Positions 25,290-35,624 of a stretch of 64,000 bases of DNA are shown here, piece by piece. A program made the position numbers and the translations under genes. The DNA is from Microvirga zambiensis WSM3693 (GTDB taxonomy: Bacteria; Pseudomonadota; Alphaproteobacteria; Rhizobiales; Beijerinckiaceae). The notes beneath the pieces are model-generated. The model ran no database searches, was not told the DNA's origin, and saw only the letters and a program-made list of their open reading frames with translations. Within the stretch, counting starts at the first letter, position 1; every line of letters begins with the position of its first letter. The stretch spans positions 50,631 to 114,630 of the forward strand of contig NZ_JAERQD010000022.1 in NCBI RefSeq assembly GCF_016735695.1, read 5' to 3'.

Positions 25290-28200
25290 ATGAGCGACGA
25301 GCCGACCAAGAGCCTGGAAATCGAAGTGCCGAGCCGCACGGCCACGATGGCTGACAAAGTCCGCTTCGTGCGCGATCCAGGCCTGCCGGCCGCCCAGGGC
25401 CTCTACGATCCAGGCAACGAGCAGGATTCCTGCGGCGTCGGCTTCATCGCCGACATGAAGAACCGCAAGTCGCACGACATCGTCGAGCAGGGCCTGTCGA
25501 TCCTGCACAATCTCGACCATCGCGGCGCCGTGGGCGCGGACCCGAAGATGGGCGACGGCTGTGGCATCCTGGTTCAGATCCCGCACAAGTTCTTCGCGGC
25601 TGAGTGCGCCAAGGTCGGCATCTGGCTGCCCGAGGAAGGCCAGTACGGCGTCGGCCATCTGTTCATGCCCCGCGATCCGGAAGGCTTCCAGCTCGTCGAG
25701 GAGATCGTCACCAAGGCGATCACGGACGAGGGCCTGCAGGTTCTCGGCTGGCGCGAAGTGCCGGTGGATTCGAGCGATCTCGGCGAGAGCGTGAAGGCGA
25801 CCGAGCCGCAGCACCGCCAGATCTTCATCGGCAAGGGCAAGGGCATGGACGAGCCTGAGACCTTCGAGCGCCGCCTGTTCATCGCCCGCAAGGTGATCTC
25901 CAACGCCGTCTACGACATGAAGGACGCGCGGACCGCCGGCTATTACCCGGTGAGTCTCTCCTCGCGCACCATCGTCTACAAGGGCATGGTGCTGGTCACC
26001 CAGCTGCGCGACTACTATCTCGACCTGCAGGACGAGCGCTTCGAGAGCGCCATCGCCCTCGTGCACCAGCGCTTCGCCACCAACACCTTCCCGACCTGGC
26101 AGCTCGCGCATCCCTACCGCATGGTCGCCCATAACGGCGAGATCAACACGCTTCGCGGCAACGTGAACTGGATGGCCGCGCGCCAGGCCTCCGTCGATTC
26201 CGAACTCTTCGGCAACGACATCTCGAAGCTCTGGCCGATCTCCTATGAGGGCCAGTCCGACACCGCCTGCTTCGACAACGCGCTCGAATTCCTGGTCCGC
26301 GGCGGCTATTCGCTGTCGCATGCCATGATGATGCTGATCCCGGAGGCCTGGGCCGGCAACCCGCTCATGAACGACGACCGGCGTGCTTTCTACGAGTATC
26401 ACGCCGCCCTCATGGAGCCGTGGGACGGCCCCGCCGCCGTGTGCTTCACCGACGGCAAGCAGATCGGCGCGACGCTCGACCGCAACGGCCTGCGCCCCGC
26501 GCGCTATCTCGTGACCGACGACGGCCTCGTGGTGCTCGCCTCCGAAATGGGCGTGCTGCCGATCCCGGAAGAGAAGATCGTCGAGAAGTGGCGCCTGCAG
26601 CCGGGCAAGATGCTGCTCATCGATTTGGAAGAAGGCCGCATCGTTTCCGACGACGAGATCAAGCAGCAGCTCTCGAACGCCCATCCCTACAAGGATTGGC
26701 TGAAGCGCACGCAGATCGTGCTCGAGGATCTGAAGCCCGTGCAGGCGCGCGAGTCGCGCACGGACGTATCGCTCCTCGACCGCCAGCAGGCCTTCGGCTA
26801 TTCGGCGGAGGACCTCAAGCTGCTCATGCAGCCCATGGCCGTGACCGGCCAGGAGGCGGTCGGTTCCATGGGTTCGGACACGCCGATCTCCGCGCTCTCC
26901 GACAAGTCGAAGCTGCTCTATACCTATTTCAAGCAGAACTTCGCCCAGGTGACGAACCCGCCGATCGATCCGATCCGCGAAGAGCTCGTCATGAGCCTCG
27001 TGTCGTTCATCGGCCCGCGCCCGAACATCCTCGATCTCGAAGGCACCTCGCGCCGCAAGCGCCTCGAAGTGCGCCAGCCGATCCTCACCAACGAGGATCT
27101 GGAAAAGATCCGCTGCATCGGCCATTTCGAGGACCGCTTCGACACTAAGACCCTCGACATCACCTATGATGCCGAACTTGGCGCCTCAGCCCTCGACGGC
27201 GCCCTCGACCGCCTCTGCGATCGCGCGGAAGCGGCGGTCCATGGCGGCTACAACATCATCATCCTGACCGACCGCATGGTGGGACCTGACCGCATTCCGA
27301 TCCCGGCGCTGCTCGCCACTGCCGCTGTGCACAATTACCTGATCCGCAAAGGGCTTCGCACCTCGGTCGGTCTTGTCGTCGAGAGCGGCGAGCCGCGCGA
27401 GATCCATCATTTCGCCTGCCTTGCCGGCTATGGCGCCGAGGCGATCAATCCCTATCTCGCCTTCGAGACCATCGAGGCGATGCTCGAAAACGGCGAGTTG
27501 CCGGAGGAAGTCGACGCGGACGAGGCGATCAAGCGCTACATCAAGTCCATCGGCAAGGGCCTGCTCAAGGTGATGTCCAAGATGGGCATCTCCACCTACC
27601 AATCCTATTGCGGTGCGCAGATCTTCGATGCTGTCGGCCTCAAGTCCGAGTTCGTGGCCCGCGACTTCTTCGGCACGGCGACCACCATCGAAGGCATCGG
27701 CATGGACGAGGTGGCGGAGGAGAACGTGCGCCGCCATCGCGACGCCTTCGGCGACGCGCCGATCTACCGCAACGCGCTCGATGTCGGCGGCGAATACGCC
27801 TATCGCCAGCGCGGCGAGGTGCATGCCTGGAACCCCGACACGGTCGCGACGCTGCAGCATGCCGTGCGCCTCAACGCCGAGGAGCGCTATCGCGAATTCG
27901 CGCGCCTCGTGAACGAGCAGGACAACGAGCTGAAGACCATCCGCGGCCTCTTCCGCATCAAGAATGCCGAGGAAGCGGGACGTGCGCCCGTCGATCTGAG
28001 CGAGGTCGAGACGGCGCAGGAGATCGTGAAGCGCTTCTCCACCGGCGCCATGTCCTTCGGCTCGATCTCGAAGGAAGCGCACGAGACCCTGGCGCTCGCC
28101 ATGAACGCCATCGGCGGCAAGTCCAACACCGGTGAGGGCGGCGAGGAGCCTGAGCGCTTCCGCGTTCTGCCGAACGGCATGTCGAAGCGCTCCGCCATCA

Positions 28201-30008
28201 AGCAGGTGGCCTCCGGCCGCTTCGGCGTGACGACGGAATATCTCGTCAATGCCGACATGATGCAGATCAAGGTCGCGCAGGGCGCCAAGCCCGGCGAGGG
28301 CGGCCAGCTGCCGGGCCACAAGGTCGACGCGAAGATCGCCCGCGTGCGCCACTCGACTCCGGGCGTCGGCCTCATCTCGCCGCCGCCGCACCATGACATC
28401 TACTCCATCGAGGATCTGGCGCAGCTTATCTTCGACCTGAAGAACGTGAACCCGGGAGCCGATGTCTCCGTGAAGCTCGTCGCGGAAGTCGGCGTCGGGA
28501 CTGTTGCGGCAGGCGTCGCCAAGGCGCGCGCCGACCACATCACGATCTCGGGCTTCGAGGGCGGCACGGGTGCGTCTCCCCTCACCTCGCTGAAACATGC
28601 GGGCTCGCCCTGGGAGATCGGCCTTGCCGAGACGCAGCAGACCCTCGTGCTCAACCGCCTGCGCGGCCGCGTGGCGCTCCAGGCGGACGGTGGCCTGCGC
28701 ACGGGCCGCGACGTGGTGATCGCAGCTTTGCTCGGTGCCGACGAATACGGCTTCTCGACCGCGCCGTTGATCGCAGCCGGCTGCATCATGATGCGCAAGT
28801 GCCATCTCAACACCTGTCCTGTCGGCGTCGCCACGCAGGACCCGGTGCTGCGCAAGCGCTTCAAGGGCCTGCCCGAGCACGTGGTCAACTACTTCTTCTT
28901 CGTCGCCGAGGAAGTGCGCGAACTGATGGCTCGGATGGGCTTCCGTACCTTCGACGAGATGATCGGCCAGTCCGACCTTCTCGACAAGAACGCGGCTATC
29001 GACCACTGGAAGGCGAAGGGCCTCGACTTCACCAAGCTGTTCCATAAGCCGGAGGCCGGCCCGAACGTGGCGATCCGCCACCAGGAGCGACAGGCCCACC
29101 CGATCGATAAGGTGCTCGACCGCGAATTCATCGCGCAGGCTGGTTCCGCGCTGGAGAACGGCGAGAGCATCGCCATTGAATCGAAGGTGAAAAGCTCCGA
29201 CCGCACGGTCGGCGCCATGCTCTCCGGCGAGGTCGCCAAGCGCTACGGCCACGAGGGCCTTCCCGACGACACGATCACCGTGAATCTGAAGGGCACCGCG
29301 GGCCAGAGCTTCGGCGCGTGGCTTGCGGCAGGCGTCACGCTCAACCTCGAGGGCGAGGCCAACGACTATGTCGGCAAGGGCTTGTCGGGCGGCAAGATCA
29401 TCATCGCGCCGTCGCCGAACTCGCAGGCCGCCCCTGAGCACTCCATCGTCGTCGGCAATACGGTGATGTACGGCGCCATCGCGGGCGAAGCTTATTTCCG
29501 CGGCGTTGCGGGCGAGCGCTTCGCCGTGCGCAACTCCGGCGCCATCGCAGTGGTCGAAGGCACGGGCGATCACGGCTGCGAATACATGACCGGCGGCCTC
29601 GTGGTCGTGCTCGGTCAGACGGGGCGCAACTTCGCGGCCGGCATGTCGGGCGGCATCGCCTATGTGCTCGACGAGGACGGCACCTTCACCAAGCGCTGCA
29701 ACCTGTCCATGGTCGATCTCGAACCGGTCGAGGAGGAGGAGGACCTGATGCGCCGCCTCCACCATCACGGCGGCGATCTGGAGACCAAGGGCCGCATCGA
29801 CATCATGGCCAACATGTCCGGCCCCGATGAAGAGCGCCTGATGCAGCTCATCACCAATCACCACACCTATACGGGCTCGACGCGCGCCAAGGAGATCCTC
29901 GACAACTGGACGACCTACCGCACGAAGTTCGTGAAGGTCATGCCGGTCGAGTATCGCCGTGCGCTCCAGGAGATGGATCGTCTCCGGACCCTGCAGGCAG
30001 CGGAATAA
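25290..30008 (+). CDS. gltB: glutamate synthase (NADPH) large subunit
   Basis: A 1572-residue glutamate synthase alpha subunit: transfers the glutamine amide to 2-oxoglutarate, giving two glutamates, with electrons from the GltD subunit. Domains: a 47-residue propeptide, then class II glutamine amidotransferase starting at Cys48 ([11 protein letters not shown]), central domain (about 480-800), FMN-binding synthase domain (about 860-1240, with [16 protein letters not shown] and the 3Fe-4S motif [15 protein letters not shown]), and the C-terminal GXGXG beta-helix (about 1300-1550). Full length, no disruption. gltD follows 19 bp later. Confidence 0.98.
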   Translation: MSDEPTKSLEIEVPSRTATMADKVRFVRDPGLPAAQGLYDPGNEQDSCGVGFIADMKNRKSHDIVEQGLSILHNLDHRGAVGADPKMGDGCGILVQIPHKFFAAECAKVGIWLPEEGQYGVGHLFMPRDPEGFQLVEEIVTKAITDEGLQVLGWREVPVDSSDLGESVKATEPQHRQIFIGKGKGMDEPETFERRLFIARKVISNAVYDMKDARTAGYYPVSLSSRTIVYKGMVLVTQLRDYYLDLQDERFESAIALVHQRFATNTFPTWQLAHPYRMVAHNGEINTLRGNVNWMAARQASVDSELFGNDISKLWPISYEGQSDTACFDNALEFLVRGGYSLSHAMMMLIPEAWAGNPLMNDDRRAFYEYHAALMEPWDGPAAVCFTDGKQIGATLDRNGLRPARYLVTDDGLVVLASEMGVLPIPEEKIVEKWRLQPGKMLLIDLEEGRIVSDDEIKQQLSNAHPYKDWLKRTQIVLEDLKPVQARESRTDVSLLDRQQAFGYSAEDLKLLMQPMAVTGQEAVGSMGSDTPISALSDKSKLLYTYFKQNFAQVTNPPIDPIREELVMSLVSFIGPRPNILDLEGTSRRKRLEVRQPILTNEDLEKIRCIGHFEDRFDTKTLDITYDAELGASALDGALDRLCDRAEAAVHGGYNIIILTDRMVGPDRIPIPALLATAAVHNYLIRKGLRTSVGLVVESGEPREIHHFACLAGYGAEAINPYLAFETIEAMLENGELPEEVDADEAIKRYIKSIGKGLLKVMSKMGISTYQSYCGAQIFDAVGLKSEFVARDFFGTATTIEGIGMDEVAEENVRRHRDAFGDAPIYRNALDVGGEYAYRQRGEVHAWNPDTVATLQHAVRLNAEERYREFARLVNEQDNELKTIRGLFRIKNAEEAGRAPVDLSEVETAQEIVKRFSTGAMSFGSISKEAHETLALAMNAIGGKSNTGEGGEEPERFRVLPNGMSKRSAIKQVASGRFGVTTEYLVNADMMQIKVAQGAKPGEGGQLPGHKVDAKIARVRHSTPGVGLISPPPHHDIYSIEDLAQLIFDLKNVNPGADVSVKLVAEVGVGTVAAGVAKARADHITISGFEGGTGASPLTSLKHAGSPWEIGLAETQQTLVLNRLRGRVALQADGGLRTGRDVVIAALLGADEYGFSTAPLIAAGCIMMRKCHLNTCPVGVATQDPVLRKRFKGLPEHVVNYFFFVAEEVRELMARMGFRTFDEMIGQSDLLDKNAAIDHWKAKGLDFTKLFHKPEAGPNVAIRHQERQAHPIDKVLDREFIAQAGSALENGESIAIESKVKSSDRTVGAMLSGEVAKRYGHEGLPDDTITVNLKGTAGQSFGAWLAAGVTLNLEGEANDYVGKGLSGGKIIIAPSPNSQAAPEHSIVVGNTVMYGAIAGEAYFRGVAGERFAVRNSGAIAVVEGTGDHGCEYMTGGLVVVLGQTGRNFAAGMSGGIAYVLDEDGTFTKRCNLSMVDLEPVEEEEDLMRRLHHHGGDLETKGRIDIMANMSGPDEERLMQLITNHHTYTGSTRAKEILDNWTTYRTKFVKVMPVEYRRALQEMDRLRTLQAAE

Positions 30009-30027
30009 GGAATTTTAAGGCAAACCC

Positions 30028-31449
30028 ATGGGCAAGGTCACAGGCTTTCTCGAATACGACCGGCAGGAGCAGAAGTATCAGCTCGCCGGAGAACGTGTGC
30101 GCCACTTCCGCGAGTTCACGCTGCCGCTCGACGACAACGACCTGAAGAAGCAGGCGGGACGCTGCATGGATTGCGGCATCCCCTTCTGCCACGGTCCGAC
30201 GGGCTGTCCCGTGCACAACCAGATCCCCGATTGGAACGATCTGGTCTGGTCCGACGACTGGGAGGAGGCTGCGCGCAATCTCCACACCACCAACAACTTT
30301 CCGGAATTCACCGGCCGCATCTGCCCGGCGCCGTGCGAGGAAGCGTGCACGCTCAACCTCGAGAACCAGCCGGTCACGATCAAGACCATCGAGCAGGCCA
30401 TCGCCGACAAGGCCTGGGAAATGGGCTTCATCAAGCCCGAGCCGGCCGAGGTCTCGACCGGCAAGCGGGTTGCGGTGATCGGTTCCGGCCCTGCCGGCAT
30501 GGCGGCCGCCCAGCAGCTCGCCCGCGCCGGCCACGAGGTGCATGTGTTCGAGCGCCAGGCGAAGCCCGGCGGGCTGCTGCGCTACGGCATCCCGGACTTC
30601 AAGATGGAGAAGTACCACATCGACCGGCGCGTGAAGCAGATGGAGGCCGAGGGCGTGGTCTTCCATTGCGGCGTCAACGTTGGTGTCGACAAGAGCTTCG
30701 CCTCGCTCCACAACGAGTTCGATGCGGTGCTCTTTGCCGGCGGCGCCGAGGATCCGCGCAATCCGAACCTGCCGGGACAGGACCTTGCGGGCGTGTATTA
30801 CGCGATGCCCTATCTCACCCAGGCCAACCAGCGCATGGGCAGCGAGGAGGTCACCGCTGATCCGATTCTCGCGAGCGGCAAGCACGTGGTGGTGATCGGC
30901 GGCGGCGACACGGCCTCCGACTGCGTCGGCACGGCCTTCCGCCAGGGTGCGCTCTCCGTGACCCAGCTCGACATCCGTCCGAAGCCGCCGGAGCGCGAGG
31001 ACAAGCTGACCGTGTGGCCATACTGGCCGACCAAGATGCGCACCTCCTCGTCCCAGGCCGAAGGCGCCGAGCGCGAGTTCCAGGCTGCGACGCTCGGGCT
31101 GGAGGGCAAGAAGGGCCGCGTCACGGGTGTTCTGTGCTCCCGCGTCGACGAGAAGCGGCAGCCGATTGCCGGATCCGAATTCGTCCTCAAGGCCGATCTC
31201 GTCTTCCTCGCCATCGGCTTTGCCGGCTCGGTGAAGGCAGGTCTGCTGGAGGAATCCGGCGTTGCCATGGACCGGCGCGGCAACGTGGTCGCCGACGACA
31301 GGAGCTACCGCACGTCGAGCGAAAAAGTGTTCGTCGCGGGCGACATGCGCCGCGGCCAGTCGCTTGTCGTCTGGGCGATCCGCGAAGGCCGTCAGGCCGC
31401 CCGCTCCATCGACATCTTCCTGACGGGCGCCAGCATCCTGCCGGCGTAG
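30028..31449 (+). CDS. gltD: glutamate synthase (NADPH) small subunit
   Basis: A 473-residue flavoprotein passing electrons from NADPH to GltB. The N-terminal Cys motifs [17 protein letters not shown] and [12 protein letters not shown] form 4Fe-4S clusters; [20 protein letters not shown] is the FAD-binding and [17 protein letters not shown] the NADPH-binding Rossmann motif. Operonic with gltB. A family C-like repeat follows. Confidence 0.97.
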   Translation: MGKVTGFLEYDRQEQKYQLAGERVRHFREFTLPLDDNDLKKQAGRCMDCGIPFCHGPTGCPVHNQIPDWNDLVWSDDWEEAARNLHTTNNFPEFTGRICPAPCEEACTLNLENQPVTIKTIEQAIADKAWEMGFIKPEPAEVSTGKRVAVIGSGPAGMAAAQQLARAGHEVHVFERQAKPGGLLRYGIPDFKMEKYHIDRRVKQMEAEGVVFHCGVNVGVDKSFASLHNEFDAVLFAGGAEDPRNPNLPGQDLAGVYYAMPYLTQANQRMGSEEVTADPILASGKHVVVIGGGDTASDCVGTAFRQGALSVTQLDIRPKPPEREDKLTVWPYWPTKMRTSSSQAEGAEREFQAATLGLEGKKGRVTGVLCSRVDEKRQPIAGSEFVLKADLVFLAIGFAGSVKAGLLEESGVAMDRRGNVVADDRSYRTSSEKVFVAGDMRRGQSLVVWAIREGRQAARSIDIFLTGASILPA

Positions 31450-31486
31450 GGACGACGATAGCCCGTCAAGATGTGGCGCGTAATTG

Positions 31487-31601
31487 CCTCTCCCCGGCGG
31501 GGAGAGGTCGAGCGCAGCGAGGGTGAGGGGGCACAGTTCCATCCGGAGAGGGCGCAACCCCTCACCCGCGCCTCCGGCGCGACCTTTCCCTCAAGGAGAG
31601 G
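31487..31601. repeat. family C-like palindromic repeat, copy 5 (variant)
   Basis: CCTCTCCCCGGCGGGGAGAGG on the left (hairpin) and CCTTTCCCTCAAGGAGAGG on the right, with GGGTGAGGGG/CCCCTCACCC between. It lies between convergent gltD and the DUF459 gene, so it could serve both as terminator. Confidence 0.7.
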
Positions 31602-31665
31602 TTAAACAGCGCATCATCTTTTCAGGTGATCACTCATCCGGTCGGGCATTGGGTTGGCGCTTGGT

Positions 31666-32934
31666 CTAAGGATTGGGCCAGCGATAATCGTCGGCCCGGC
31701 CGGGCCGCGAGCCGGGCGCGATCCCGACCCTTAAGGCGCGCTGGATCGGATAGGCGTTCTCACCTGTCAGCTTGGGCGGCGCGGTGACCAGCGTCCCGCT
31801 CGGTGTCACATCCTGGCGGGTGAGCGGCAGGACCGGCCCGATCAGCGGCTTCGAAGGCAGCGATATGGGGGCTGCGGCATCAGGCGGGGACGGAATCGCC
31901 GCCTCGACGGCGGGTGTGGCCGACCCGTCCGCGGGCGTGATGTTGGCGGGGCTGGGAGCGGCAGCCGTGGCCGTTCCGCCCTGACCCAGGATGCGTTTGA
32001 TTTCGGTGTCGGCGAAGAAGGCGACCTTCCGTGAACCGGCCCGCGTGAAGAAGATGCCCTCGTTGGTGCGCAGCTTGGCGGGCTCGCCGTCCACATCGGG
32101 GCCGTCGGGCGTGTAGCGGTTCTCGTCGTCCACGAAGCCCGGCCAGATATCCACATAGGCGCCGCCGTTGCGCTGGACGCTCTCCTTGTAGATCTCGTTC
32201 ATGGCGACGAGGTCGTCGGAGATCTTGCTGTTCTTCATGGGCGGCAGGCCGATCCAGACCAGAGGCACCCCGCGTTCCTTGAAAACGGCCGTGATCGCAT
32301 CGACCCGCTTGCGATAGAGATCCTTCCAGCGGTCGGACAGGGGCTCGATCGTCTCGTCGCCCTCGCGGATCGACTGACGGTCGCTCGTCCCGAGCATCAT
32401 GACGGCAACGGAGGTCTTCTGTCCGCCATCCAGGGACGTCTTCACGAAATTCGGCCAATCGGCCGGGTCGGCGCGCACAAGGTTGACGTCACCTCTCACC
32501 TTCGCAACCACTTCCACGTCCGGGTTCTCGGCGAAATGGGCGTCGAGCCCCTGGCGGGCGAAACCTGCGAGCGAATCGCCGAACACCACCACATGCGTGC
32601 TCGGGTCGACCTTCGGCTTCTCCTGCCTGGCGACGGCCGTCGCCGGCGGGGCGGTCCGGCGCGGCCGCACGACCGGCACCTGCGCGGGCGGCGGCGGAGT
32701 GTCCGGAACGCCGAAGAAGCGCCTCAGGCTGAAGCCCTGCTGCTGCTGCGGTGCCGGCTGCACCAGCTTGCCGGGATAATAGCCAGGCGGATAGGCCCGC
32801 AGATCGCGCCGCGGCTGCTGCTGTTGCTGGTATTGCTGCGGGGAATAGCCCGACTGAGCCAGGGCCGCACCGCTTCCCAGGCCGGCGAGCAGCACGGCCA
32901 GCGTCAATCCGCGAATATTCGGCATCAGGGTCAT
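31666..32934 (-). CDS. exported SGNH/DUF459 family hydrolase-like protein
   Basis: A 422-residue protein with a signal peptide (LTLAVLLAGLGSGAALAQ), a Gln/Pro-rich segment (about 30-110), an SGNH-type domain (about 115-325: VVVFGDSLAGFARQG with the GDS block, MMLGTSDRQSIREGDE, VPLVWIGLPPMKN) and a Pro/Ala-rich tail. DUF459 proteins are periplasmic and are often encoded with cell-envelope genes; some SGNH members O-deacetylate polysaccharides. A lytic transglycosylase gene lies 57 bp upstream on the same strand. The ATG at 32934 is used; a TTG at 32946 and an ATG at 32925 are alternatives. Confidence 0.82.
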   Translation of the reverse strand: MTLMPNIRGLTLAVLLAGLGSGAALAQSGYSPQQYQQQQQPRRDLRAYPPGYYPGKLVQPAPQQQQGFSLRRFFGVPDTPPPPAQVPVVRPRRTAPPATAVARQEKPKVDPSTHVVVFGDSLAGFARQGLDAHFAENPDVEVVAKVRGDVNLVRADPADWPNFVKTSLDGGQKTSVAVMMLGTSDRQSIREGDETIEPLSDRWKDLYRKRVDAITAVFKERGVPLVWIGLPPMKNSKISDDLVAMNEIYKESVQRNGGAYVDIWPGFVDDENRYTPDGPDVDGEPAKLRTNEGIFFTRAGSRKVAFFADTEIKRILGQGGTATAAAPSPANITPADGSATPAVEAAIPSPPDAAAPISLPSKPLIGPVLPLTRQDVTPSGTLVTAPPKLTGENAYPIQRALRVGIAPGSRPGRADDYRWPNP

Positions 32935-32991
32935 AGGCGGTTCCAAGCAGATCCGGACCAGCCTGGATTATAGAGCCTTGCGGAAGCTCCG

Positions 32992-34218
32992 TCAGCGGGT
33001 CGCACGCAATTCGCGCAAGACCGCATAATCGGCATAGCCGTCGGGGATCAAGCCACGGCGCAGCTGGAAGTTCCGCACGGCGTCGCGGGTCTTGGAGCCG
33101 AGTTTGCCGTCCGTGGTGCCCTCGTAGTAGCCGAGGCCGGCGAGGCGCTCCTGCAGCTCCTGGCGCTGATCCTTGTCCAGCATCGGCTGATCCTTCGGCC
33201 AGGCCCCCTGGATCGGCATGCCGCCGAGGAGCCGGTCGCCGAGATGGGCGACGCCCATGGCATAGGCGTCGGAGGAGTTGTAGGCCTTGATCACGTCGTA
33301 GTTGCGGGTCACCAGGAAGGCCGGTCCGCCGGCGCCGCCGGGCAGGAACAGGCTGGCCTCGCCGGAGCGCGGCATGGCCCCGCCATCGACGCGGCGCAGG
33401 CCCACCGCCTGCCAGCGGGCGAAATCCTGCCGCAGGTGACGGAAGTCGAAGCCTTTCGGCAATGCCACCTCGAAGCCCCAGGGCAGGCCCGGCTGCCAGC
33501 CATGCTGGCGCAGGTAATTGGCCGTCGATGCCATGGCATCCGGCACCGACGACCAGATGTCCCGCACCCCGTCGCGGTTGCCGTCGACGGCGAATTTCAT
33601 GAAGCTCGAGGGCATGAACTGGGTCTGCCCCATGGCGCCGGCCCAGGAGCCCAGCATCTTGGAGCGGTCGATATGCTCCCCTTCCAGGATCTGCAGCGCG
33701 GTCAGCAGCTCCTCTTTGAAGAAATCGCCGCGGTAGCCGGTATAGGCGAGCGTCGCCAGGGCCCGCACCGCATAGATCGAGCCGGTGAAGCTGCCGAAAT
33801 TGGTCTCCATGCCCCAGACGCCGAGCACCACGGATCGCGGTACCCCGTAGGTGCGCTCCACCGAGGCCAGGGTCTTCGACCATTCCGCCGCCATCTCCTG
33901 GCCGCGCTTCAGGCGCTGGGCCGAGATGGCGCCGTTGATGTAGTCCCAGATCGGCCGGACGAATTCCGATTGTTTTTTCGTGAGCGCGATGATCTTGGCG
34001 TCTGGCTCGACGCCGCGGAAGGCTTCCTCGAAGGTCGCCCGCGACACGCCCCGCGCCTTGGCCGCCGGCCAGAGTCCCTGGACGAAGCGCTGGAACCCGG
34101 CCTGCGACACCTCCTGCGCCAGCGCGGGAGAGGGCATGGCCCCCACGCCGGCTGTGAGGCTCAAACCGAGAAGGAGTGCGCCGGAGAGGCGGCGCACCAG
34201 GGACAGCTTCTGGCGCAT
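32992..34218 (-). CDS. lytic murein transglycosylase (MltB-type) with PG-binding domain
   Basis: A 408-residue exported enzyme that cleaves glycan strands to 1,6-anhydromuropeptides. Signal peptide about residues 1-35; SLT_2 domain (about 40-325) with VLGVWGMETNFGSFTG, whose Glu is the catalytic acid, and SWAGAMGQTQFMPSSF; PG_binding_1 domain at the C-terminus (about 345-400: RLAGLGYYEGTTDGKLG). A CtrA-like sequence lies 57-72 bp upstream of the start. The DUF459 gene follows in the same direction. Confidence 0.93.
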   Translation of the reverse strand: MRQKLSLVRRLSGALLLGLSLTAGVGAMPSPALAQEVSQAGFQRFVQGLWPAAKARGVSRATFEEAFRGVEPDAKIIALTKKQSEFVRPIWDYINGAISAQRLKRGQEMAAEWSKTLASVERTYGVPRSVVLGVWGMETNFGSFTGSIYAVRALATLAYTGYRGDFFKEELLTALQILEGEHIDRSKMLGSWAGAMGQTQFMPSSFMKFAVDGNRDGVRDIWSSVPDAMASTANYLRQHGWQPGLPWGFEVALPKGFDFRHLRQDFARWQAVGLRRVDGGAMPRSGEASLFLPGGAGGPAFLVTRNYDVIKAYNSSDAYAMGVAHLGDRLLGGMPIQGAWPKDQPMLDKDQRQELQERLAGLGYYEGTTDGKLGSKTRDAVRNFQLRRGLIPDGYADYAVLRELRATR

Positions 34219-34274
34219 GGAAGTCGCTCACGGAAACAGGACAGATCTGTTCTGCTATTGCGACACTATGCAGG

Positions 34275-34290
34275 TTAACAGGCGGTTGAC
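34275..34290. promoter_or_regulatory. CtrA-like site upstream of lytic transglycosylase
   Basis: TTAA-N7-TTGAC (spacer CAGGCGG), 8 of 9 matches to the CtrA consensus, 57-72 bp before the transglycosylase start. Third such site next to a peptidoglycan enzyme gene in this window. Confidence 0.35.
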
Positions 34291-34490
34291 AGCTAGCCTT
34301 GTTGCTACTGCGTCGTTATGTGCCGCGCCCGATCGATCGGTTTCGAATTCGGCCTGTGTCGCAAAACTGCCGTTGTTCCCGGCTTAACCGCAATGGCCGG
34401 GCGGGATGTTCAGGAAACCGAAGCTTGACAGTTATCGGTTTCCTTTTCCCGGACCTGGCTTAGATTACCCTTCCCTTCCGATGCTCAATC

Positions 34491-35369
34491 ATGGCCCCAT
34501 CAATGAAGCGTATCCGCAAAGCAGTCCTGCCCGTCGCCGGTCTCGGCACCCGGTTCCTGCCGGCCACCAAGGCCGTTCCCAAGGAGATGCTGTGCGTCGT
34601 CGACCGCCCCGTCGTGCAGCACGTTGTTGATGAGGCGCGCGCCGCCGGCATTGAGCATTTCATTTTCGTCACCGGCCGTAACAAGGCGGTGATCGAGGAC
34701 CATTTCGACATCGCCTACGAGCTCAACCGCACGCTCGAGGGCCGCAACAAGACCAAGGAGCTGGAACTGCTCGCCAAGGACCAGCCCCAGGCCGGCCAGA
34801 CGAGCTTCACGCGCCAGCAGGAGCCTCTCGGCCTCGGCCACGCGGTCTGGTGCGCCCGGGAACTGGTCGGCGACGAGCCCTTCGCCGTGATCCTGCCCGA
34901 CATGCTCAGCCGCGGCTCCATGGAGCAGATGATCGCGGCTTACGACAAGCATGGCGGCAACATCATCGCCGTCGAAGAGGTGCCCGCGGACCAGACGCAC
35001 CAATACGGCATCGTTTCGGTGGGCCAGGAATTCGGCCAGACCTTCGAAATCACCGGCATGGTCGAAAAGCCGCCGAAGGGCACCGCGCCCTCGAACTACA
35101 TCATCTCCGGCCGCTACATCCTGCAGCCGGAGGTCTTCGACCTGCTCTCGACCCAGGAGCGCGGCGCAGGCAACGAGATCCAGCTGACGGATTCGATGAT
35201 CCGCCTGATGAAGGACCAGCCCTTCTTCGGCATGAAATATGAGGGCAGGACCTACGACACCGGCTCCAAGATCGGCTTCCTCATGGCCAACGTGGCCTAT
35301 GCCCTGGAGCGCGAGGAGCTTTCGGCCGAGTTCCGCCGCGAGCTCGAAGCCCTGCTGCGGCAGAAGTAG
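34491..35369 (+). CDS. galU: UTP-glucose-1-phosphate uridylyltransferase
   Basis: A 292-residue enzyme making UDP-glucose from UTP and glucose-1-phosphate for exopolysaccharide, LPS and glucan synthesis. Motifs: KAVLPVAGLGTRFLPATKA (nucleotide loop), PKEMLCVVDRPVVQHVVDEA, EPLGLGHAVWCARE and FEGRTYDTGSKIGF-like YEGRTYDTGSKIGF. The first ATG (34491) and one four codons later are both possible. The stop codon TAG is formed at the junction with a mobile element (35369-35572): the last G belongs to the element, and the uninterrupted sequence would read TAA. Confidence 0.97.
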   Translation: MAPSMKRIRKAVLPVAGLGTRFLPATKAVPKEMLCVVDRPVVQHVVDEARAAGIEHFIFVTGRNKAVIEDHFDIAYELNRTLEGRNKTKELELLAKDQPQAGQTSFTRQQEPLGLGHAVWCARELVGDEPFAVILPDMLSRGSMEQMIAAYDKHGGNIIAVEEVPADQTHQYGIVSVGQEFGQTFEITGMVEKPPKGTAPSNYIISGRYILQPEVFDLLSTQERGAGNEIQLTDSMIRLMKDQPFFGMKYEGRTYDTGSKIGFLMANVAYALEREELSAEFRRELEALLRQK

Positions 35370-35572
35370 GTAGCGACTTAAGTTTTGGCCCCACGCTGTC
35401 ATTCCGGGGCGCCGTAGGCGAGCCCGGAACTCATAACCGCTGAGGATGCAGAAAGAGGCGCAACGCCGCTCATCTCTATCCTGAGCTGTCGTGGCTATGG
35501 GTTCCGGGTTCCGCTGCGCGGCCCCGGAATGACAGTCTGCCGGGGCCATCAGCACTCAACTGAGTCACTACC
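35369..35572. mobile_element. MITE-like element, copy A (family A)
   Basis: A 204-bp non-coding element. Its left end GGTAGCGACTTAAGTTTTG and right end (reverse complement GGTAGTGACTCAGTTGAG) are imperfect terminal inverted repeats. It is flanked by a perfect 8-bp direct repeat CAGAAGTA (35361-35368 and 35573-35580), the mark of transposition. Inside, TGTCATTCCGGGGC (35397) and its complement (35521-35534) bound a second palindrome. The second copy is at 56656-56861. No transposase is encoded, so it must be mobilised in trans. Confidence 0.9.
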
Positions 35573-35624
35573 CAGAAGTAAAGTGGGTTCCTCGTGGCCG
35601 CCTCTCCGTGCTAGAGGGGCGGTC

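Noticed and set aside
25224..29864. Two long minus-strand frames opposite gltB (about 633 and 892 codons)
   Set aside because: Shadows of gltB; low-complexity His/Asp/Arg composition, no motifs, no ribosome sites.
34425..34490. Sigma-70 promoter for galU starting with a perfect TTGACA at 34425
   Set aside because: No acceptable -10 lies 16-19 bp downstream (sequence there is CCCGGAC); left unannotated.
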